Source: CAYVIB01 sp964451365
GTDB taxonomy: Bacteria > Pseudomonadota > Gammaproteobacteria > Pseudomonadales > Cellvibrionaceae
NCBI GenBank assembly: GCA_964451365.1
Contig: CAYVIB010000017.1
Location: forward strand, 31,168 to 95,167
Direction: 5' to 3'
DNA: 64,000 nucleotides
This document shows, piece after piece, positions 59,679 to 64,000 of this stretch. A model generated the notes under the pieces. That model made no database searches and was not told the origin of the DNA. It saw only the letters and a program-made list of their open reading frames with translations. Both the position numbers and the translations under genes were made by a program. Position 1 is the first letter of the stretch. Each line of letters starts with the position of its first letter.

Positions 59679-59875
59679 CAAACGGGCCATACGACCCAAT
59701 CGCAATTCACTCAGAAAAAGGAGGGAAAGGCGTTTAATTAAAATTCCGATTTTTTAAAAATTACTTCCCGGGGTGAGGCTTCCGCTCGCCCCGAAAAAAG
59801 CGGGATGGTGAACTTCCCGCTTCAAACCACAACTTCAGACTATTTATTTGCTATAAAGGAAGAAGCTCCGGGCTT

Positions 59876-59932
59876 ATTCAACAATGGGATATGTTGCGGC
59901 TCAGCCGCGCAACATATCCGTACTTGTTAGCT
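59876..59932 (-). other. attC site 5
   Basis: 57-bp site with ATTCAAC at one end and GTTAGCT at the other (plus strand). An almost perfect inner palindrome GGATATGTTGC ... GCAACATATCC encloses GGCTCAGCCGC. Directly 3' of the GFA cassette gene. Confidence 0.8.
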
Positions 59933-59940
59933 GGTTTTTT

Positions 59941-60357
59941 CTATGGTTGCTTGTCAAAAACTTTAACGCCGGAAGGTATTTGATACCAATCTTGTTTTTC
60001 GCTTACCCAGACGTGAATCGTAGGATTGATAATGCTTGTATCTGATAGGTTGCTAGGCTTGAGCTTCAGTTTATCTGGCTCATTTGGATCAAAATGATAT
60101 ATCCTGTTTCCACAGGTAGGGCAAAACTTTGCTCCACTAGTATTGCCACTGTCCGCAACCCGACTCCAGCTCTTCATTTCACCTTGAAATTTAACGCTAT
60201 TCGTTTTCACCATAGCAGTTATACTAAATGCGCTGGTTGACAATTTTTGACACTCCTTACAGTGGCAAGCAGCAACGAACAGCGGTGGTTCAAGCAACTC
60301 ATACTTTACGTTTCCGCATTGGCACGAACCTGTAATTGGGTATTCTGTTTTACTCAA
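59941..60357 (-). CDS. GFA family zinc protein, cassette gene
   Basis: A 138-residue GFA-fold protein with zinc motifs GSCQCGNVKYEL, CHCKECQKLSTSAF and FCPTCGNRIYHF, and the terminal HVWVSEKQDWYQIPSGV. GFA genes are frequent in integron cassettes. AT-rich compared with the two chromosomal GFA genes in this window, consistent with separate acquisition. Confidence 0.9.
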   Translation of the reverse strand: MSKTEYPITGSCQCGNVKYELLEPPLFVAACHCKECQKLSTSAFSITAMVKTNSVKFQGEMKSWSRVADSGNTSGAKFCPTCGNRIYHFDPNEPDKLKLKPSNLSDTSIINPTIHVWVSEKQDWYQIPSGVKVFDKQP

Positions 60358-60381
60358 AAGATTCTCCTAATGATGATGGAC

Positions 60382-60418
60382 AGTTAACGCGGCAGTCAGG
60401 TTGACTGCCTTGTTAGCT
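60382..60418 (-). other. attC site 6 (very short)
   Basis: 37 bp only: AGTTAAC and GTTAGCT cores with an 8-bp perfect hairpin GGCAGTCA/TGACTGCC between them. Shorter than the usual minimum of about 57 bp, so it may be a deletion derivative. Confidence 0.6.
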
Positions 60419-60464
60419 TTGTGTACCATTTTGTGTAAACATTTGTGTACCAAGAGGTGTAACC

Positions 60465-60659
60465 ATGGCTACAAACCTTTCAATTGACACCGAATTACTG
60501 AATGAAGCCCTTATAATTAGTGGGCTTCCTACAAAAAAAGATACTGTAAATCAAGCGCTTATGGAGTTTGTACAACGCCGCAAACAGCGTGAAATTACTT
60601 CTCTGTTTGGCAGCCTACCCCAAGATGCCGATTATGACTACAAAAAGGGACGCACATGA
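60465..60659 (+). CDS. vapB: VapB-type antitoxin, cassette gene
   Basis: A 64-residue antitoxin. The N-terminal DNA-binding part is MATNLSIDTELLNEALIISG, LPTKKDTVNQALMEFVQRRK, followed by a toxin-binding tail with FGSLPQDADYDYKKGRT. Overlaps the toxin ATG as ATGA. Encoded on the strand opposite to the other cassette genes, with its own upstream promoter region (60419-60464). Confidence 0.85.
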   Translation: MATNLSIDTELLNEALIISGLPTKKDTVNQALMEFVQRRKQREITSLFGSLPQDADYDYKKGRT

Positions 60660-61063
60660 GCGGAGTACTAGTAGATACTTGCGTTTGGTCCCTGGCCTTA
60701 CGTGGCAGCACGCCCAAAGAAACCTCCATAGCGGCACAGCTAACCCAGATAATAGATGACAACCAGGTTAAGATTATTGGACCAATTCGCCAAGAGTTGC
60801 TCTCGGGATATTCCGATAAAAACAAGTACGACAAATTAAGACAAAAGCTCCAGTATTTCCCCAATGAGCCAGTGTTAGACGCTGACTATGAATGTGCTGC
60901 TGAGTATTCCAATTTTTGCCGTGCGAAAGGCGTTCAAGGTTCCCATACCGACTTTCTAATTTGTGCCGTTGTTGTGCGCCTTAAATTTAATATTTTTACT
61001 ACCGATAAAGATTTCACAAACTACGCAAAACATTTGCGGATAAAATTACTCGAGAGAAGCTAA
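60656..61063 (+). CDS. vapC: VapC PIN-domain toxin, cassette gene
   Basis: A 135-residue PIN ribonuclease with the acidic quartet in VDTCVWSLAL, the Glu of IRQELLSG, Asp in GSHTDFLICAVV and TTDKDFTNYA. VapC toxins cleave tRNA or rRNA. The stop codon overlaps attC 7. It looks intact. Confidence 0.88.
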   Translation: MSGVLVDTCVWSLALRGSTPKETSIAAQLTQIIDDNQVKIIGPIRQELLSGYSDKNKYDKLRQKLQYFPNEPVLDADYECAAEYSNFCRAKGVQGSHTDFLICAVVVRLKFNIFTTDKDFTNYAKHLRIKLLERS

Positions 61064-61105
61064 CGTTGCGTTCACCGGCTCGTCCGGTGAAACGTCTTGT
61101 TAGCA
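61058..61105 (-). other. attC site 7
   Basis: 48-bp site: AGCTAAC at 61058 and GTTAGCA at 61099, with inner hairpin GTTCACCGG/CCGGTGAA. On the minus strand it begins TGCTAACAAGACG, typical of attC. Lies 3' of higA (-) and also 3' of vapC (+). Confidence 0.75.
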
Positions 61106-61107
61106 CT

Positions 61108-61395
61108 CTACGCACGCAATGCTTTAAGAACGGCTTTGGGTTCTTTAGCAACCACATTCAAAAGAACCAAAGCGGGCCCATGGGGAGTTCGATCTCCACG
61201 TTCCCAATGCCGAAGCGTGCTGACGCTTATACCGAAAGCGGAAGCGAATTCACTTTGCGACATACCAACTTGTGCACGAACGGCTTTTACATCCAATGGA
61301 CTGAATTCATGTATTACAGCTTTGCCAACTTTGCCTTCAGAAAACTCAATAGCCTCGTCTAAGCCTTGCTTAATACTTGAAAAAGCGTTACTCAT
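61108..61395 (-). CDS. higA: HigA/NadS-type HTH antitoxin, cassette gene
   Basis: A 95-residue antitoxin with a C-terminal HTH: VRAQVGMSQSEFASAFGI, SVSTLRHWERGDRTPHGPAL. The NadS-like N-terminus MSNAFSSIKQGLDEAIEF is present. The ATG at 61395 overlaps the toxin end by eight bases, giving toxin-first gene order as in higBA. Confidence 0.87.
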   Translation of the reverse strand: MSNAFSSIKQGLDEAIEFSEGKVGKAVIHEFSPLDVKAVRAQVGMSQSEFASAFGISVSTLRHWERGDRTPHGPALVLLNVVAKEPKAVLKALRA

Positions 61396-61730
61396 TTTTA
61401 CCACCATACTGCTTTAGCAATAGACCAGTTAGTTTGCTCAATGTGTTCCGGTCGGCTTTAGAAAGGTTGGGCTTTTCACCTTTACCAAAAACCGTGAGAA
61501 GGAAAAGCGGCATGTTTTCGTTGTGGTAGTAATAAATTACCCTTACACCGCCGCTTTTGCCTTTACCTTGTGCTGACCATCTTAGCTTCCTGATACCGCC
61601 TGTTCCTTGCATTAGGTCACCTGACTGAGGATGGGCTGCCAAGTAATTGATAATACTAGCCTTTTCATCTCCCGCTAGTACGGGCTGGGCCTTGCGTTAT
61701 AAATTCAGGAAGTTCCACTATCGTCTGCAT
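61388..61730 (-). pseudogene. higB: HigB/RelE-type toxin with a frameshift, cassette gene
   Basis: The intact C-terminal frame reads AAHPQSGDLMQGTGGIRKLR, GKGKSGGVRVIYYYHNENMP and LFLLTVFGKGEKPNLSKADR, a RelE-fold toxin. The N-terminus lies upstream in another frame: ATG at 61730 gives MQTIVELPEFIT, then one extra base near 61694, after which KAQPVLAGDEKASIINYL joins the visible frame. Without that base the protein would have the usual length of about 113 residues. So the toxin is inactive, or the base is a sequencing error. Confidence 0.75.
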
Positions 61731-61781
61731 GGGATGCAGTGTAATCCATTGGATTATAGTTCGTCAATGGTGGGATTGTAG

Positions 61782-61839
61782 TGCTAACGCGAAGCTCAGC
61801 CGTGCGCTTTAGCGCATCGGCTGGAGTGTATTGTTAACG
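61782..61839 (-). other. attC site 8
   Basis: 58-bp site: TGCTAAC at 61782 and GTTAACG at 61833, with inner arms CAGCCGTGCGC/GCGCATCGGCTG. Located 3' of the minus-strand gene ending at 61872. Confidence 0.7.
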
Positions 61840-61871
61840 TTTAAATATCAATGATTCACCATTTCCTGAAG

Positions 61872-62201
61872 CTATTGAATAAACTTAAGTTCGTTAACAC
61901 TTTCGCCATCACCCCACCGACCACAGTCCCCAGTGCCGGAGATTTTCACTGTTTTCCCTGATGCTGCGGCGGCCAGGAGCATAGAGTATTGCATTTTACC
62001 GGTTTCTGAATTTTCATCTTTTATTATCCAGTAGTTCTTTGTTGCACAACTAGGACTACTATTTTTAGACCCGTTTACCTCAAAATAGATAAGCCCATCG
62101 GAGGCTCTTACTAAGACGTAGGATACAGTTCCAGTTTCACTGCCGGCAGACGCTAGAACGGGAGCGAGCAAAAGCATTGAAAGAGCCAATTTTATCTTCA
62201 T
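61872..62201 (-). CDS. Unknown secreted protein, cassette gene
   Basis: A 109-residue exported protein: signal MKIKLALSMLLLAPVLASA, then a small beta-rich domain (TGTVSYVLVRASDGLIYFEV, CATKNYWIIKDE, KTVKISGTGDCGRWGDGESV) with two Cys that may pair. Compact proteins of this kind are common in integron arrays; function unknown. Confidence 0.65.
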   Translation of the reverse strand: MKIKLALSMLLLAPVLASAGSETGTVSYVLVRASDGLIYFEVNGSKNSSPSCATKNYWIIKDENSETGKMQYSMLLAAAASGKTVKISGTGDCGRWGDGESVNELKFIQ

Positions 62202-62240
62202 TTATATCTCCATAAAAAAATTTAGAACAATATGAGTAGT

Positions 62241-62309
62241 CTTTAACGTCGCAATTTGGCGCAACCGAAGCGACAGCGTAGGTTGTCGCACAAGATTGCC
62301 TTGTTAGCC
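62241..62309 (-). other. attC site 9
   Basis: 69-bp site with the clearest core of the array: minus strand GGCTAACAAGGCAATC ... GACGTTAAAG. The inner arms TGTGCGACAACC/GGTTGCGCC pair around a CGCTGTCGCTTC apex. The TAACAA overlaps the stop codon of the gene ending at 62304. Confidence 0.85.
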
Positions 62310-62837
62310 ACCTGTTTTCTCTGAGAGAATATTATCATATTTCTTTTGTTGATTTTTAACGCGGTCCTCAATCACTTGGAAAAAGTCGCGAGGATAGGGT
62401 TCTCCAAAATATATAGGATCTTTGTCTCGTATTCCCGCAGCCCGAATCGATCTATAGACATCTATATGACGCATATACGCTAAGAGAGCTTTTTCGAGAT
62501 CTTTGTCATCTCTGACAAAGTGCATTCCTGACTCTATAAGTGAAATGATTTCGAGGTGATTTGGCAATATGACATCCGTCTCAATTTGATGCGCGACTCT
62601 CTGTTTCTCGGAATCATCACTATTTCGATGGAGAATTTTTCCCCAGATAATATTGTCTCGCTGAAGTCGCAGGTAAATCGGCCAGAGGAACTCACGAAGT
62701 CTTGTTTCGACTTCTTCAACTCTGATTCTCCATAGATCCAACTCAATCGATTTCCTTTTCTCTGCGAACTTATCCCATAAGATTTTTACCATAAAACCAG
62801 CTGATGCAGCAATAATGGAAAATATTGTTTCGTTCAT
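62304..62837 (-). CDS. Unknown membrane-anchored protein, cassette gene
   Basis: A 177-residue protein with one N-terminal hydrophobic segment (TIFSIIAASAGFMVKIL) and a charged helical cytoplasmic domain (RIRVEEVETRLREFLWPIYL and so on). No family recognised. Its ATG overlaps the stop of the small upstream ORF (ATGA), unusual for a cassette gene. Confidence 0.6.
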   Translation of the reverse strand: MNETIFSIIAASAGFMVKILWDKFAEKRKSIELDLWRIRVEEVETRLREFLWPIYLRLQRDNIIWGKILHRNSDDSEKQRVAHQIETDVILPNHLEIISLIESGMHFVRDDKDLEKALLAYMRHIDVYRSIRAAGIRDKDPIYFGEPYPRDFFQVIEDRVKNQQKKYDNILSEKTGG

Positions 62838-63007
62838 GATGATTTTCTCTGGCTAACGCCAAAATCAGCCGCGCGTTTTTTGCGTCGACTGCATTTTTTG
62901 TTAGAGCTTTTTTCTTCGGAGATTAGTTTGGCCCATACGGTTCTGCCTTTCTCCTTTTTTAGCTCATCAAGTGTTTTTCGATTTCTATTTTTTTCTGGGG
63001 TTTTCAT
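62834..63007 (-). CDS. Small basic ORF that reads through attC 10
   Basis: 57 codons from ATG 63007: a Lys/Glu-rich start (MKTPEKNRNRKTLDELKKEK, GRTVWAKLISEE) and a very basic tail encoded entirely by the attC site (KCSRRKKRAADFG). It ends at 62834 in an ATGA overlap with the next cassette gene. It might be a diverged antitoxin-type protein or chance reading; the first 33 codons lie inside the brnTA cassette. Confidence 0.4.
   Translation of the reverse strand: MKTPEKNRNRKTLDELKKEKGRTVWAKLISEEKSSNKKCSRRKKRAADFGVSQRKSS
62851..62906 (-). other. attC site 10
   Basis: 56-bp site: GGCTAAC at 62851 and GTTAGAG at 62900 (plus strand), inner arms AATCAGCCGCGCG/GCGTCGACTGCATT. The minus strand begins CTCTAACAAAAAATGC. 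Confidence 0.75.
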
Positions 63008-63188
63008 CTCTTCTCTTCCTTTCTTCCGGGGTGGCAAGCTCTTTCAGCTCATCGTCTGTGAGATATGGGGTATCTGGATCGGATATAGACTGCTCCATGA
63101 TCTCTTTTTCCGAGGTATTTTTGAAGCGCTCAATATCCGTCTTGCTTTTCATCTTTTTGAGTTCTTCAAGGGTATAGGTTTTACTCAT
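62985..63188 (-). CDS. brnA: BrnA-type antitoxin, cassette gene
   Basis: A 67-residue antitoxin-like protein (MSKTYTLEELKKMKSKTDIE ... SDPDTPYLTDDELKEL). The D-rich DxPxLTDDE motif and its position after a BrnT-type toxin support the call. The start codon overlaps the toxin stop (ATGA). An arc-type DNA-binding tail is not obvious, so a relative rather than a canonical BrnA. Confidence 0.65.
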   Translation of the reverse strand: MSKTYTLEELKKMKSKTDIERFKNTSEKEIMEQSISDPDTPYLTDDELKELATPEERKRRDENPRKK

Positions 63189-63492
63189 ATAATTTTCCTT
63201 GCATGAAATGTTCTGGTTTCATACTCCCGTCTCTCTTTTTGGCTAGCCTTCCTTACGGATATAATTCTGACAACTTCTTGCCCGTCTTCCTGTACTCGCT
63301 CAGTGTAGACAACGAGAAGTATGCCGAAACTTACTGCCCAATCGTCTGGATTCTCTTTTCGCCATAGTCACGTCGAAGATCTAATCGTTCTTGCCTCATT
63401 GGATCACTCCAAACCATGGCTGCATCGATGAAATCAATACCTCTCTCTCTGAGGGTTCTTTCTCTCTTGTCGTCATCCCAATCGAAAATCAT
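63185..63492 (-). pseudogene. brnT: BrnT-type toxin with a frameshift, cassette gene
   Basis: From ATG 63492 (AGGAG upstream) the frame reads MIFDWDDDKRERTLRERGID, MVWSDPMRQERLDLRRDYGE, KRIQTIGQ and stops at 63331. One base missing in a G run near 63337-63340 would restore AVSFGILLVVYTERVQEDGQ, then VRIISVRKASQKERREYE, the BrnT C-terminus, which ends at 63185 in an ATGA overlap with brnA. BrnT is a RelE-fold ribonuclease. Inactive as written. Confidence 0.82.
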
Positions 63493-63520
63493 ATTAATTT
63501 CTCCTTAGTTAAAGTATTTG

Positions 63521-63595
63521 CTCTAACGCCGCGCTAAACGGCCGTAACGGAGGTCTAGGCCACGCAGTGGCCAATGTTTGAGCGCCTTGTTATGT
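63521..63595 (-). other. attC site 11
   Basis: 75-bp site: CTCTAAC at 63521 and GTTATGT at 63589, with inner arms CGGCCGTAACGG and TTTGAGCGCC-type sequence and a TAGGCCACGCAGTGGCC palindrome at the apex. Located 3' of the gene ending at 63598. Confidence 0.75.
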
Positions 63596-63597
63596 GC

Positions 63598-63831
63598 TTA
63601 CCTCTCAAGGTTGTACTTAATCAATGACTTTACGAACAGGTAGCTGAGTACTGCTGCCATGAGCGTGATACCCGCAAGATGGCCATACGATGCCTCGCCA
63701 AAGAAGGTTAAGCCATGCTTGCCGTCATAGACTGACCCATGTAGCAAATAGCTATACCACCATTTCACTGCCACAAAATCGATAGCTACAGCCATAGCAG
63801 TAATCCAACCGTGCTCTTTCAGATACTTCAT
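63598..63831 (-). CDS. Unknown small membrane protein, cassette gene
   Basis: A 77-residue protein with two hydrophobic segments (GWITAMAVAIDFVAVKWWY and LAGITLMAAVLSYLFVKSLI) separated by a short loop (HGSVYDGKHGLTFFGEASYG). No family recognised. Bounded on both sides by attC sites. Confidence 0.65.
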   Translation of the reverse strand: MKYLKEHGWITAMAVAIDFVAVKWWYSYLLHGSVYDGKHGLTFFGEASYGHLAGITLMAAVLSYLFVKSLIKYNLER

Positions 63832-63840
63832 GAGTCATTC

Positions 63841-63926
63841 ACATAACGTTGCCAACACGGGCCGAGCGACAGCGAGGTCCAACCCATGCGCTTTTGCATG
63901 GGTGAGCGTGGTTGGCCTTGTTAAAT
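63841..63926 (-). other. attC site 12
   Basis: 86-bp site: ACATAAC at 63841 and GTTAAAT at 63920, inner arms GCCAACAC/GTGGTTGGC and a CCCATGCGCTTTTGCATGGG palindrome. Located 3' of a minus-strand frame that leaves the window. Confidence 0.75.
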
Positions 63927-63932
63927 TTTGGA

Positions 63933-64000
63933 CTAACCATCAATCCTAATCATTGACGGCACTGTTCCATAGTCTGTAACTCCACATTCGTGACCATCTG
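63933..64000 (-). CDS. 3' end of a further cassette gene (partial)
   Basis: The minus-strand frame DGHECGVTDYGTVPSMIRID ends GGT TAG at 63933, seven bases before attC 12, as expected for a cassette gene. Only 22 codons are in the window, so no identity can be given. Confidence 0.45.
   Translation of the reverse strand, partial: DGHECGVTDYGTVPSMIRIDG

Larger units (their letters stand above)
58282..59850 (+). mobile_element. IS91-family element (interrupted by assembly gap)
   Basis: Contains a tyrosine recombinase gene and an IS91-type HUH transposase gene in tandem, as in integrase-carrying IS91 elements. The left side begins next to GAAC inside attC 4 and carries a small hairpin GCCGC/GCGGC. 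The right side has two hairpins (59769-59793 and AAGCGGGA/TCCCGCTT at 59798-59822). Exact ends are not determined. A cassette gene between attC 4 and attC 5 is missing. Confidence 0.65.

Noticed and set aside
56325..64000. CRISPR array
   Set aside because: The repeated units are imperfect palindromes of different sequence and length separated by genes, not short identical repeats with equal spacers.

Overview
The window is chromosomal DNA of a Gram-negative, aerobic gammaproteobacterium. Evidence for this is a beta-barrel porin with a Pho box, lipoproteins with lipoboxes, a caa3-type oxidase, an RND pump, a Fur box and secreted GH10 and GH12 glycanases. The polysaccharide-degrading repertoire together with a chromosomal integron cassette array suggests a relative of Cellvibrionaceae (Saccharophagus/Teredinibacter/Cellvibrio type). 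That placement is an inference from gene content. There is one 100-N assembly gap at 58403-58502. No rRNA, tRNA or CRISPR was recognised.

Layout. 1-3.3 kb: end of the phosphate uptake operon (pstA-pstB-phoU) and a porin behind a near-consensus Pho box. 3.3-10.3 kb: housekeeping and envelope genes (M48 protease, signal peptidase I, GIN-domain protein, M23 peptidase lipoprotein). 10.5-27.3 kb: an accessory region around a 2601-residue iterative type I polyketide synthase (KS-AT-DH-psiKR-degenerate ER-KR-ACP-condensation). Around it lie a secreted single-CxxCH protein, an MFS exporter, a divergent methyltransferase, a hotdog thioesterase and a two-component pair. 27.3-33.7 kb: small secreted and membrane genes, a DesK/DesR-like two-component system and yaaA. 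Two inverted copies of a 249/296-bp TA-flanked MITE-like element lie at 3.27-3.52 kb and 32.77-33.07 kb, each fused to the stop codon of the gene before it. 33.7-39.7 kb: a caa3 cytochrome c oxidase operon (CoxB with fused cytochrome c, fused subunit I+III, small membrane protein, CtaG-like protein, triheme cytochrome). 40-46 kb: a Fur-box divergent gene pair and an RND efflux pair. 46-56 kb: scattered metabolic genes including GH10 xylanase, a GH12 glucanase lipoprotein and a GT39-like membrane protein.

56.3-64 kb is a cassette array: about twelve attC-like imperfect palindromes, mostly with TAACAA and GTTA-type ends, alternate with small genes, nearly all on the minus strand. They include vapBC, higBA and brnTA toxin-antitoxin modules, a GFA protein and several unknowns. 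The attC orientation predicts that the integrase lies beyond the right edge. One cassette is broken by an IS91-family element. At least four genes between 57.7 and 63.5 kb (a membrane protein, the IS91 transposase, HigB and BrnT) carry single-base frameshifts, a density not seen elsewhere in the window.

Possible regulatory links read from the DNA: the Pho box joins the porin to PhoB control, a perfect 6-1-6 Fur palindrome lies between two unknown genes, and a TGACA-N2/3-TGTCA palindrome recurs upstream of the DesK-like kinase, a 39-residue secreted peptide and the RND pump.
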